Below the pieces are notes generated by a model. That model was not told the DNA's origin. It saw nothing but the letters and a program-made list of their open reading frames with translations, and did no database searches. The position numbers and the translations under genes were made by a program. A DNA stretch of 64,000 bases from Streptomyces sp. CB02366 (lineage in GTDB: Bacteria > Actinomycetota > Actinomycetes > Streptomycetales > Streptomycetaceae): contig NZ_LIVT01000002.1 of the NCBI RefSeq assembly GCF_001905905.1, positions 248,001 to 312,000 on the forward strand, written 5' to 3'. Positions 25,874-34,182 of the stretch are shown here, piece by piece (the first letter of the stretch is position 1; every line of letters starts with the position of its first letter).

Positions 25874-26815
25874 ATGACGACGCACACGCTCCGCTCGAAG
25901 CGCCGCAGGTCGGCGCTGCGCACGGCGGCCTTCATGTCGCCGTGGCTGATCGGGTTCTCGGTCTTCTTCGCGTATCCGATGGTCTCGACGATCTACTTCT
26001 CGTTCATGGAGTACGACGGGTTCGGGGCGCCGGTCTTCAACGGACTGGCGAACTGGACGTACGTCTTCCAGGACTACCCGATGTTCTGGCCCTCGCTGCG
26101 CAACACCCTGTGGCTGGTACTCGTCATGGTCACCTGCCGGGTCGTCTTCGGCCTCGGCATCGGGATGCTGATCACGAGGATCAAGACGGGGACCGGGGTC
26201 TTCCGGACCCTGTTCTACCTGCCCTACCTGGCCCCGCCGGTCGCCGCGACGCTCGCCTTCGTCTTCCTGCTGAACCCGGGCACCGGTCCGGTCAACTCGG
26301 TCCTCGGGGAACTGGGGCTGCCGACGCCCGGCTGGTTCAACGACGCCTCCTGGTCCAAGCCGGCGCTCACCATGCTCGCGGTGTGGGGCATCGGGGACCT
26401 GATGGTGATCTTCATGGCCGCGCTGCTGGACGTACCCACCGAGCAGTACGAGGCAGCGGAGCTGGACGGCGCGTCCGCCTGGCAGAAGTTCCGCTTCGTG
26501 ACCCTGCCGAACATCTCGCCCATCGTGCTGTTCGCGGTGGTGACGGGCGTCATCCAGGCGATGCAGTACTACACGCAGCCCCTGGTCGCCGGGAAGGTCG
26601 CCTCCGGCGTCATCGGCGGCTCCGGACAGTCCTTCGAACCCGGCTATCCCGACAAGTCGACACTGACGCTCCCGCAGCTCGTCTACAACCTGGGCTTCCA
26701 GCGCTTCGACTACGGCGCCGCCTGTGCCGTCGCCCTCGTCCTGTTCGCCCTGGCCATGGCCTTCACCGCACTGCTGATGCGGGGCCGCAACAACCTGATC
26801 TCGGCCGGTGACTGA
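25874..26815 (+). CDS. Sugar ABC transporter permease (MalF-type)
   Basis: Integral membrane protein of 313 residues with six predicted helices, the first at about residues 20-40 (AAFMSPWLIGFSVFFAYPMV). The EAA loop that contacts the ATPase reads EQYEAAELDGASAWQKF and continues into TLPNISP. It starts six bases after the binding-protein gene and ends three bases before the second permease, so the three are certainly co-transcribed. It forms the channel heterodimer with the next gene product. Confidence 0.93.
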   Translation: MTTHTLRSKRRRSALRTAAFMSPWLIGFSVFFAYPMVSTIYFSFMEYDGFGAPVFNGLANWTYVFQDYPMFWPSLRNTLWLVLVMVTCRVVFGLGIGMLITRIKTGTGVFRTLFYLPYLAPPVAATLAFVFLLNPGTGPVNSVLGELGLPTPGWFNDASWSKPALTMLAVWGIGDLMVIFMAALLDVPTEQYEAAELDGASAWQKFRFVTLPNISPIVLFAVVTGVIQAMQYYTQPLVAGKVASGVIGGSGQSFEPGYPDKSTLTLPQLVYNLGFQRFDYGAACAVALVLFALAMAFTALLMRGRNNLISAGD

Positions 26816-26818
26816 GCC

Positions 26819-27727
26819 ATGACCCATCTCGTCGAAAAGACCGCGGCCCCCGCCTCCGCCCCGGCCCCCGCGCCCCGGACGCCGGCCTCCCGCACCGCCC
26901 GCCGCAAGGCGCTGCTGCACTGGATCGCCGTGCACTCCCTCGGGGTCGCCGCCGCGCTCTTCTTCGTGCTGCCGTTCGTCTTCGTGGTGCTGACCTCGCT
27001 GATGAGCGACCAGCAGGCGCTCACCCGCGACCTCACCCCGAACACCTGGGAGTGGGACAACTACACGCGGGTCTTCCACACCGACGGCTTCCTGGTCTGG
27101 TGGCGCAACACCCTGCTGTACGCGGGCGTGGGCACCGTCCTCACCGTGGTGTCGTCGATCCCGGTGGCGTACGCGCTGGCGAAGTTCCGCTTCCGGGGCC
27201 GCAGGCTGTCGCTGATGCTCGTCATCTCGATGATGATGCTGCCGCCGCAGGTCGTCATCATCCCGATGTACCTGTTCTGGGCCAAGCAGATGGACCTCTC
27301 CGGCACCCTGTGGCCGCTGATCATCCCGATGGCCTTCGGCGACGCGTTCTCCATCTTCCTGCTGCGGCAGTTCCTGCTGACCATCCCGAACGAGTACCTG
27401 GACGCGGCGAAGGTCGACGGCTGCGGCGAGTTCCGCACGCTGGTCAAGGTCGTCCTCCCGATGGCCAGGCCGGGCATCGCGGCCATCGCCCTCTTCCAGT
27501 TCTTCGCCGCCTGGAACGACTACTTCGGACCACAGATCTACGCCTCGGAGAACCCGGCCGCCTGGACGCTCAGTTACGGCCTGGAATCCTTCAAGGGCGC
27601 GCACCACACCGACTGGAACCTGACCATGGCCGCGACCGTCCTGGTCATGGCCCCCGTGATCGCCGTCTTCTTCTTCGCCCAGAAGGCATTCGTCGAGGGC
27701 GTCACACTGACCGGAGTAAAGGGCTGA
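26819..27727 (+). CDS. Sugar ABC transporter permease (MalG-type)
   Basis: Second channel subunit, 302 residues. An Ala/Pro-rich cytoplasmic N-terminus leads to the first helix at about residues 37-62 (SLGVAAALFFVLPFVFVVLT). The ATPase-contact loop reads EYLDAAKVDGCGEF followed by VLPMARPGI. The C-terminus ends in the usual KAFVEGVTLTGVKG. Only one base separates its stop from the GH4 gene. It pairs with the preceding permease. Confidence 0.93.
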   Translation: MTHLVEKTAAPASAPAPAPRTPASRTARRKALLHWIAVHSLGVAAALFFVLPFVFVVLTSLMSDQQALTRDLTPNTWEWDNYTRVFHTDGFLVWWRNTLLYAGVGTVLTVVSSIPVAYALAKFRFRGRRLSLMLVISMMMLPPQVVIIPMYLFWAKQMDLSGTLWPLIIPMAFGDAFSIFLLRQFLLTIPNEYLDAAKVDGCGEFRTLVKVVLPMARPGIAAIALFQFFAAWNDYFGPQIYASENPAAWTLSYGLESFKGAHHTDWNLTMAATVLVMAPVIAVFFFAQKAFVEGVTLTGVKG

Positions 27728-27728
27728 C

Positions 27729-28994
27729 ATGAAGCTCGCAGTAGTGGGTGGCGGGTCCACCTACACCCCTGAACTGATCGACGGATTCGCCCGGCTGCGG
27801 GACACGCTGCCGATCGAGGAGCTGGTGCTCGTCGATCCGGCGGCCGACCGCCTGGAGCTCGTCGGCGGCCTCGCCCGGCGGATCTTCGCCAAGCAGGACC
27901 ACGCGGGGAGGATCACGACCACGACCGACGTGGACGCGGGCGTGGCCGACGCCGACGCGGTCCTGCTCCAACTGCGCGTCGGCGGGCAGGCCGCGCGCGA
28001 ACGGGACGAGACCTGGCCGCTGGAGTGCGGCTGCGTCGGCCAGGAGACCACCGGCGCCGGCGGCCTCGCCAAGGCGCTGCGCACCGTGCCCGTCGTCCTG
28101 GACATCGCCGAGCGGGTCCGCCGCGCCAACCCGGACGCCTGGATCATCGACTTCACCAACCCGGTCGGCATCGTCACCCGCGCCCTCCTGCAGGCCGGGC
28201 ACAAGGCGGTCGGCCTGTGCAACGTGGCGATCGGCTTCCAGCGCAAGTTCGCCCGGCTGCTGGACGTGAACCCCTCCGAGGTGCACCTCGACCACGTCGG
28301 CCTCAACCACCTGACGTGGGAGCTGGGGGTGCGGCTCGGCGGCCCGGACGGCGAGGACGTCCTGCCCCGGCTGCTCGCGGAGCACGGCGACGCCGTCGCC
28401 GCCGACCTCCGCATGGACCGGCGGATCGTGGACCGGCTCGGCGTCGTCCCCTCGTACTACCTGCGCTACTTCTACGCCCACGACGAGGTGGTGAAGGAGT
28501 TGGGCTCCAAGCCGTCGCGGGCCGCCGAGGTCGCGGCGATGGAGAAGGAACTCCTCGCGATGTACGGCGACCCGTCGCTGGACGAGAAGCCCGAACTGCT
28601 GGCCAAGCGGGGCGGCGCGTTCTACTCCGAGGCGGCCGTGGACCTGGCGGCCTCCCTCCTGGGCGACGGCGGATCGCCGGTCCAGGTGGTCAACACGTAC
28701 AACCGGGGCACCCTGCCGTTCCTCCCGGACGACGCGGTGATCGAGGTCCAGGCCCGGGTCGGGCGCGACGGCGCGGTCCCCCTGGCAGTCCCGGCACTGG
28801 ACCCGCTGTACGCCGGTCTCATCGCCAACGTGACGGCGTACGAGGACCTCGCCCTGGACGCCGCGCTGCGCGGTGGCCGGGACCGGGTCTTCAAGGCGCT
28901 GCTCGCCCACCCGCTGATCGGCCAGTTCGATCACGCCGAGGGCCTCACCGACCGCCTGATCGCCCACAACCGGGAGCACCTGGCGTGGGCGTGA
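27729..28994 (+). CDS. GH4 6-phospho-beta-glucosidase / phospho-glycosidase
   Basis: NAD- and divalent-metal-dependent glycosidase of family 4, 421 residues, which hydrolyses phosphorylated disaccharides by an oxidation-elimination mechanism. The N-terminal Rossmann loop is VVGGGSTYTPELIDG. The metal ligands of the family are visible as Cys164 in GLCNVAIG and His194 in GLNHLTW; DFTNPVGIVTRALL is the other hallmark. GH4 enzymes normally act on PTS-phosphorylated sugars, yet here the gene is in an ABC-importer operon with a sugar kinase whose start overlaps its stop codon. The kinase may phosphorylate the imported sugar before or after cleavage. Substrate anomer and sugar cannot be read from sequence. 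Confidence 0.9.
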   Translation: MKLAVVGGGSTYTPELIDGFARLRDTLPIEELVLVDPAADRLELVGGLARRIFAKQDHAGRITTTTDVDAGVADADAVLLQLRVGGQAARERDETWPLECGCVGQETTGAGGLAKALRTVPVVLDIAERVRRANPDAWIIDFTNPVGIVTRALLQAGHKAVGLCNVAIGFQRKFARLLDVNPSEVHLDHVGLNHLTWELGVRLGGPDGEDVLPRLLAEHGDAVAADLRMDRRIVDRLGVVPSYYLRYFYAHDEVVKELGSKPSRAAEVAAMEKELLAMYGDPSLDEKPELLAKRGGAFYSEAAVDLAASLLGDGGSPVQVVNTYNRGTLPFLPDDAVIEVQARVGRDGAVPLAVPALDPLYAGLIANVTAYEDLALDAALRGGRDRVFKALLAHPLIGQFDHAEGLTDRLIAHNREHLAWA

Positions 28995-29986
28995 ACGTGT
29001 CGGTCGTCGCCATCGACGCGGGCAACAGCAAGACCGACGTGGCACTGATCGGTGAGGACGGCACGGTGCTGTCCACGGCGCGCGGCGGCGGTTTCCAGCC
29101 GCCCGTGGTCGGGGTGGAGACCGCGATCGACGTGCTGGCCGAGACGCTGGGGCGAGCGGTCGCGGAGCTGCCGGGAGGCGGCGGGCCGCACGCCCCGCTC
29201 GCCCCGCCGGGCTCCTCGGTACACGTCTCCGCGTGCCTGGCCAACGCCGATCTGCCGGTCGAGGAGGCCGAGTTGGCGGCGGCCCTGGAGGCCCGCGGCT
29301 GGGGCTCCTCGGTGGAGGTGCGCAACGACACCTTCGCGATCCTGCGCGCCGGGGTGGACGAGCCCCGGGGCGTCGCGGTGGTGTGCGGGGCCGGGATCAA
29401 CTGCGTGGGCATGACCCCGGACGGGCGGTCCGCCCGCTTCCCCGCCATCGGACGGATATCCGGTGACTGGGGCGGCGGTTCGGGGCTCGCCGAGGAGGCG
29501 CTGTGGTTCGCCGCGCGCGCCGAGGACGGGCGCGGCGAGGCGTCCGAGCTGGCCCGGGCGCTGCCGGCCCACTTCGGGCTCGACTCGATGTACGCGCTGA
29601 TCGAGGCGCTGCACCGGGGCTCCGTTCCGATGGTGCGGCGGCACGAGTTGACGCCGGTGCTGTTCGCCACGGCCGCGGCCGGGGACGCGGTGGCCCTGGC
29701 GCTGGTGGAGCGGCTGGCCGACGAGGTGGTGGCGATGGCCTCGGTCGCGCTGTCCCGGCTCGACCTGCTGGAGGAGGAGGTCCCGGTGCTGCTGGGCGGC
29801 AGCGTGCTGGCCGCCCGTCACCCGCAGCTCGACGACCGCATCGCCGTGCTCCTGGCGGCCCGCGCCCCGAAGGCGGAGGTGCGCGTGGTCTCCGAACCGC
29901 CGGTGCTGGGCGCGGCGTTGCTGGGCCTGGACCGCACGGGGGCGGGGCCGGAGGTCCACCGGCGGCTGCGCGGGCAGTACGTCTGA
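28991..29986 (+). CDS. BadF/BadG-type ATPase, probable N-acetylglucosamine-like sugar kinase
   Basis: ASKHA-fold ATPase of 331 residues. The phosphate-1 loop is VVAIDAGNSKTDVAL, the second nucleotide loop VVCGAGINCVG, and GRISGDWGGGSGLAEEAL is characteristic of GlcNAc kinase-like members. GTG 28991 is chosen because its GTGA overlaps the GH4 stop by four bases, a sign of translational coupling. GTG 28985 and 28997 are also in frame. It likely phosphorylates the sugar imported by the operon's ABC transporter. A strong terminator follows, closing the operon. Confidence 0.88.
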   Translation: MNVSVVAIDAGNSKTDVALIGEDGTVLSTARGGGFQPPVVGVETAIDVLAETLGRAVAELPGGGGPHAPLAPPGSSVHVSACLANADLPVEEAELAAALEARGWGSSVEVRNDTFAILRAGVDEPRGVAVVCGAGINCVGMTPDGRSARFPAIGRISGDWGGGSGLAEEALWFAARAEDGRGEASELARALPAHFGLDSMYALIEALHRGSVPMVRRHELTPVLFATAAAGDAVALALVERLADEVVAMASVALSRLDLLEEEVPVLLGGSVLAARHPQLDDRIAVLLAARAPKAEVRVVSEPPVLGAALLGLDRTGAGPEVHRRLRGQYV

Positions 29987-30015
29987 GGTTCCGGGCCGGG
30001 CGGGGCCCGGCGGGA

Positions 30016-30046
30016 CGTCCCCCCACGCGGTGCGCGTGGGGGGACG
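30016..30046 (+). terminator. Terminator of the ROK-sugar operon
   Basis: A perfect 14-base stem (30016-30029 with 30033-30046) with a 3-base loop lies 30 bases after the kinase stop codon. Confidence 0.85.
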
Positions 30047-30185
30047 CTCCGTGTGCGCTCCCCGTACGGGTGAACGCCCGGCGTACGGGGGGGCGGGAGG
30101 GAACCGATCGGGCCCGTGGAACGTGTACCTGATGGGAAGTCCGTTCGCTTATGGGGATGTATCCGGGCGCGTTGCGCCGCTTGCC

Positions 30186-30214
30186 TTGATCGGCTGCGCC
30201 CGCCCTGGTCGAAT
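30186..30214 (+). promoter_or_regulatory. Candidate promoter of the GlnX-GlnH-PknG locus
   Basis: TTGATC (30186-30191) and TCGAAT (30209-30214) are 17 bases apart and about 75 bases upstream of the GTG start of the glnX-like gene. The -10 match is weak. Confidence 0.3.
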
Positions 30215-30288
30215 GCGGGGACGGGCGACGGGGAGCGGACAACGGGACGGGGACGGCGCCCGTCGTCGGCGACCGAGGGGGAGGGCGA

Positions 30289-31677
30289 GTGACACACCCG
30301 CCGAGCGGCGGCTCGCAGACGTTGCGCGCACCGGACCCGGTGCCCGCGCCCACCGCCGTGCCCGCCCGGCCCCGCGCCGCTCGGACCGTCCAGGTGGAAC
30401 GGCTGCGCGCGGCGGCGACGACCGAGCCCGGCCGGCTCCGGATCATCGGGGCCGTCCTGGCGCTGCTGGTCGTGGCGTTCGGCGCGGTGACCACCCTGGA
30501 GATCTCGCAGCGGGCCGCCGCCGCGGACGACGTGGCCGGCCGCAGCCAGCCGCTCAGCGCCGACGCGGCGGACGTCTACCGCTCCCTGGCGGACGCCGAC
30601 ACCACGGCGGCCGGCGGGTTCCTCGCCGGAGCGCAGGAGCCCGAAGCCGTGCGGGAGCGGTACCGCGAGGACATCGAGGAGGCGGCCCGGCTGCTGGTGA
30701 AGGCATCGGGGAACACCGAGCCGGGCAGCGCCTCCAGCCGTGAGATAGCCGCCCTCAACAAGCTGCTGCCGGTCTACACGGGCCTGATCGAGCGTGCCCG
30801 CGCCAACAACCGCCAGGGCCTGCCGCTGGGCGGCGCCTATCTCCGGTACGCGAACCGGAAGATGGCCGGCGAGATGCTGCCGGCCGCCGAGCGGCTGTAC
30901 GCGGCGGAGACGGGCCGACTGGAGGCGGACTCCGCCGACGCCCGGCGCCTGCCCCTGCTGTCGGTCGGCGCGGGGATCGTGGTGCTCGGCGCCCTGGTGT
31001 GGATGCAGCGGCGCACCTACCGCCGGACCAACCGGGTGCTGAACCGCGGGCTGCTGGCGGCGACGGCCGCCGCCTCGGTGGTGGTGCTCTGGGCGGTCGC
31101 GGGGCACACGGTGGCCCGTGCGGAGCTGCGCGCGGCGATGGTGCACGGCCAGGCGTCCCTGGACGTGCTCAACGACGCCCGGATCAGCTCCCTCAAGGCG
31201 CGTGCCAACGAGAACCTCACCCTGGTGGCGCGCGGCGCGGTGCTGACCCCCGACGGCTCCGCCGACCAGTACGAGGCGGACTACGGCACGGGGATGAGGA
31301 CGCTGGAGGACCGGCTGGGGAAAGCCGGGCGGCTCGCGGACGACGCGGGCGGGAAGGCCCCCGTGGCCGACGCGGCCGAGGCCGTGGCCCAGTGGCAAAC
31401 CCGCCACCGCGAGGCCCGTGCCACGGACGACCGGGGCGACTACGACGGCGCTCTGGAGCGGGTCATCGGGACCGGGAAGTCCACCGGGCAGTCCTTCCGG
31501 CAGGTGGACACCGCGTTGGAGAAGGCGCTGGCCCATGAGGAGGGCGAGTTCGCGTCGGCGGCGAAGGACGGGCGCGGGGCTCTGCGGGGTCTGCCCACGG
31601 GGGCCGTCGTGCTGGCGGTCCTGGGGGCCGCCGCGGTGATCGCCGGGGTCAACCGCAGGCTCGCGGAGTACCGGTGA
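30289..31677 (+). CDS. GlnX-like four-helix membrane sensor protein
   Basis: A 462-residue membrane protein with helices at about residues 47-68 (RIIGAVLALLVVAFGAVTT), 222-240 (LSVGAGIVVLGALVWM), 252-275 (LLAATAAASVVVLWAVAGH) and 432-452. Two extracytoplasmic regions rich in Ala, Glu and Arg helices (e.g. ADVYRSLADADTTAAGGFLAG) resemble four-helix-bundle sensor domains of chemoreceptors. Topology, length and the next two recognisable partners (periplasmic-binding protein, PknG kinase) match mycobacterial/corynebacterial GlnX, which relays amino-acid availability from GlnH to PknG. The start is GTG 30289 after a GGGGGAGGG site. Its stop overlaps the alternative GTG start of the next gene. Identification rests on architecture plus context. 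Confidence 0.72.
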   Translation: MTHPPSGGSQTLRAPDPVPAPTAVPARPRAARTVQVERLRAAATTEPGRLRIIGAVLALLVVAFGAVTTLEISQRAAAADDVAGRSQPLSADAADVYRSLADADTTAAGGFLAGAQEPEAVRERYREDIEEAARLLVKASGNTEPGSASSREIAALNKLLPVYTGLIERARANNRQGLPLGGAYLRYANRKMAGEMLPAAERLYAAETGRLEADSADARRLPLLSVGAGIVVLGALVWMQRRTYRRTNRVLNRGLLAATAAASVVVLWAVAGHTVARAELRAAMVHGQASLDVLNDARISSLKARANENLTLVARGAVLTPDGSADQYEADYGTGMRTLEDRLGKAGRLADDAGGKAPVADAAEAVAQWQTRHREARATDDRGDYDGALERVIGTGKSTGQSFRQVDTALEKALAHEEGEFASAAKDGRGALRGLPTGAVVLAVLGAAAVIAGVNRRLAEYR

Positions 31678-31688
31678 GAGGGGCAGCG

Positions 31689-32723
31689 ATGAGCAGGTCG
31701 AAGGGCCGGCCCGCGCGCCGTCTGCGCGGCTGGGGCGGCGTGACGGGGATGGCGGCGGCGTGCGCGTTCACCGCCGCGGTCACCTTGCTGCCGCTGGCGA
31801 ACCACGGCGGCGGGGCGGCCGGGGCGGGCCTCCCGGGCGGCGGGGTGGTGACCGCCGAGGGGGCGCGCGCGCAGGCGTGCACCGAGCCGGAGGCGAGCCT
31901 GCGCCCGTCCGGCGGCGACGGGCCGAACATCGACCGGATCAAGCGGCGCGGCAAGCTGATCGCGGGCGTCGACCAGAACAGCTTCCGCTGGGGTTACCGC
32001 AACCCGGAGAGCCGGCAGCTCGAAGGGTTCGACATCGATCTGGTGCGGGCCATCGCCGGGGACGTGCTGGGCGATCCGGACGCGGTGGTCTTCCGCGCGA
32101 TCCCCACCAACCAGCGCATCGCCGCCCTGGAGCACGGCCGGGTCGACGTGGTGGTGCGGACGATGACGATCAACTGCAAGCGGCTCGAACAGGTCTCCTT
32201 CTCCACCGCCTACTTCCGGACCGGGCAGCAGGTGCTCGCCCCGAAGGAGTCGGCGATCACCGGGTACGACGCCTCGCTCCAGGGCAAGCGGGTCTGTTCG
32301 GCGGAGGGCTCCACGGCGTACGAGGCGTTGGAGAAGCAGTCGTTCGGGGCGCTCTACAAGGACGCCTACGACGGCACCGAGCGCGATCCGGACCTGCTGA
32401 CCGTGCCCAACCAGCTGGACTGCCTGGTGCGGCTCCAGCTGGGCGAGGTCGACGCGGTGGTCACGGACAACGCCCTGGCGGCCGGTCAGGCGGCGCAGGA
32501 CCCGGCGGTGGAGCTCAAGGGGAAGGCCCCGTTCACCACCGAGTACTACGGCGTCGCGGTGAAGAAGGGCGCCGACGACCTGGTGGCCCGGGTGAACAAG
32601 GTCCTCGTCGACTTCCGGGCGGGCGGCGACGACAGCGCGTGGATGACGTCCTACCGGCGGTGGCTGGCGGCCGGGCTGCCCGGGATATCCGGGCCGCCCG
32701 CCCCCGCGTACCGCGGCGACTGA
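31689..32723 (+). CDS. GlnH-like amino-acid (Glu/Asp-type) binding protein
   Basis: Family 3 periplasmic-binding protein, 344 residues from ATG 31689 (preceded by GAGAGGGG); GTG 31674, overlapping the previous stop codon, is the alternative. A basic start and a hydrophobic segment (GMAAACAFTAAVTLLPL) anchor or export it; the cysteine in AAAC is only a weak lipobox. The ligand-binding core shows IDRIKRRGKLIAGVDQNSFRWGY-type sequence, the family signature GFDIDLVRAIAGDVLG, and NQRIAALEHGRVDVVV plus LGEVDAVVTDN. No amino-acid permease or ATPase gene is adjacent, so it is probably a sensor, not a transporter part, as established for mycobacterial GlnH with GlnX and PknG. Confidence 0.82.
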   Translation: MSRSKGRPARRLRGWGGVTGMAAACAFTAAVTLLPLANHGGGAAGAGLPGGGVVTAEGARAQACTEPEASLRPSGGDGPNIDRIKRRGKLIAGVDQNSFRWGYRNPESRQLEGFDIDLVRAIAGDVLGDPDAVVFRAIPTNQRIAALEHGRVDVVVRTMTINCKRLEQVSFSTAYFRTGQQVLAPKESAITGYDASLQGKRVCSAEGSTAYEALEKQSFGALYKDAYDGTERDPDLLTVPNQLDCLVRLQLGEVDAVVTDNALAAGQAAQDPAVELKGKAPFTTEYYGVAVKKGADDLVARVNKVLVDFRAGGDDSAWMTSYRRWLAAGLPGISGPPAPAYRGD

Positions 32724-32784
32724 CCCGGAGCTCCTCCGGGCGGGCCGGGGCGAGCGGGCCGGAGCCGGACCCAAGCAGACCGAT

Positions 32785-32810
32785 CCCGCCGGGCCCACCG
32801 GCCCGGCGGG
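32785..32810 (+). terminator. Internal hairpin in the signalling operon
   Basis: A perfect 11-base stem (32785-32795 with 32800-32810) with a 4-base loop lies 20 bases before the next start codon. It could attenuate transcription or protect mRNA ends between the sensor pair and the kinase genes. Confidence 0.45.
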
Positions 32811-32829
32811 GAGAGCGGAGAGGTGATCG

Positions 32830-34182
32830 ATGGGCGTCGCGGGATCCTTCCCCGGCTTCACGGGGAGTCCCCCCGGACCGGTCCTGGACCGGGAGGAGGC
32901 GGACCGTGCGCTGGCCCGGCTCGGCGCGGAGCACGAGGCGATCGAGACCTCGCTCCTCGCGCTCCAGGACCATGCCGGCCGCCGGCTGCTGGAGGGGGCC
33001 GAGCTGACCGGCGTCACCCGGGAGCGCTGGGCCACGACCGAGCGGTCGATCACCCTGCTGTGGGCGTACTTCGACGCGTACGCGGGGGCGCTGGCCGAGG
33101 CCCGGGAGATCCGTGCGCGCCGCCGGCACCCGAACCGGGAGGACCTTCTGGCGTTGACGGAGTTGCTGCGCGGCGAGGCGGTCACCGTCGCCAACGCGGG
33201 CGCGGTGCCGCCGCCCCCGGCCGCGGGCCCGGCCCGGCTCTCCGAGCGGTTCTCGCTCCAGGAGCTGGTGGCCCGGATGAACGAGCTGTACGCCAGGTCG
33301 CTGGACATGGTCGTCGCCTCCGACGCGGTCTGGTCGGCGCTGCCCGCCCGGATCGACCTGCTCGCGGCCGAACTGCACCGGACGCGTTCGCTGGCGCACT
33401 CGGTGGGGGTGCGGCCCGGTGAGCATCCGGCCGGGGACGACCTGGTGGCGATCACCGAGGAGCTGACCACGCTGCGGGCGCAGGTGGTCTCCGACCCCCT
33501 GGCGTTCTGGCTGCCGGGCCCCGGCAGCGCCGCGCCGGGCGGCGGCCGCCCCGACACCTCGCGCTACGACCGGGCGGCCCGCGCCCTGGAGGACGTACGG
33601 CGGGAGATCGAGGCGGTCCTCTCGGTGCGCCAGGACGCGGAGGCGCGCCTGGCGCGGTTGCGGGACGTGCTCTCGCGGGCCGACCGGACCCTGAGCGAGG
33701 CGCGGGCGGCGCGGGGCGAGGTGCTGGCCAAGATCGCCGCCTCCGAGGTGCCGGCGGTCAGCGGGCCGCCGACCGCCCTCCAGGAGCGGCTGGCGGCGGC
33801 GTCGGACCACCGCAGGCGTGCCCGGTGGCACCGGTTGTCGCCGCTGCTGGAGGCGCTGGAGCAGGAGGCCGAGGAGGAACTGCTGCGTGCCCGCGAGTCG
33901 TTGACGTCGGTGACCGCTCCGCTGGCGGTCCGTGCGGAGTTGCGCGGCCGGCTGGACGCGTACAAGGCGAAGGCGGCCCGGCACGGTCTGGCGGAGGACC
34001 TGGTGCTGATCGAGCGGTACGACGCGGCCCGCCGCATGCTGTGGAGCGCTCCGTGCGATCTGCGCGCCGCCGAGCAGGCCGTCCTGCGCTACCAGCACGC
34101 GGTCGCGGACGCGCTGACGCCCCACCGGTCCGAGGAGCCCGAGGACCGGTGGGGCGCGGGCGGACAGGGGGAGAGACGATGA
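32830..34182 (+). CDS. Hypothetical helical protein in the PknG locus (450 aa)
   Basis: Unrecognised cytoplasmic protein, 450 residues. It is strongly predicted helical from composition: long Ala/Glu/Arg/Leu stretches such as LAAELHRTRSLAHSVG, AARALEDVRREIEAVLS and RLARLRDVLSRADRTLSEAR look like coiled coils. No signal peptide or membrane segment is present. It has a good AGAGGTGAT site before ATG 32830. Its stop overlaps the kinase start (ATGA), so it is made in step with the PknG-like kinase. The position between the sensor pair and the kinase suggests an adaptor or scaffold. That is inference; nothing catalytic is visible. Confidence 0.7.
   Translation: MGVAGSFPGFTGSPPGPVLDREEADRALARLGAEHEAIETSLLALQDHAGRRLLEGAELTGVTRERWATTERSITLLWAYFDAYAGALAEAREIRARRRHPNREDLLALTELLRGEAVTVANAGAVPPPPAAGPARLSERFSLQELVARMNELYARSLDMVVASDAVWSALPARIDLLAAELHRTRSLAHSVGVRPGEHPAGDDLVAITEELTTLRAQVVSDPLAFWLPGPGSAAPGGGRPDTSRYDRAARALEDVRREIEAVLSVRQDAEARLARLRDVLSRADRTLSEARAARGEVLAKIAASEVPAVSGPPTALQERLAAASDHRRRARWHRLSPLLEALEQEAEEELLRARESLTSVTAPLAVRAELRGRLDAYKAKAARHGLAEDLVLIERYDAARRMLWSAPCDLRAAEQAVLRYQHAVADALTPHRSEEPEDRWGAGGQGERR

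Larger units (their letters stand above)
29987..30288. other. Gap between sugar operon and glnX-like gene
   Basis: This 302-base gap contains the sugar-operon terminator, an inverted repeat CCCCGTACG (30060-30068) / CGTACGGGG (30082-30090) with a 13-base spacer that could be an operator or second hairpin, and a candidate promoter at 30186-30214. No gene is supported. Confidence 0.5.

Noticed and set aside
23495..27760. 1421-codon open frame on the minus strand opposite the ROK/ABC operon
   Set aside because: It is the antisense shadow of five well-supported genes. High GC at third positions removes stop codons in the opposite frame, and the translation is an Arg/Gly/Val/Asp-rich composition without motifs.
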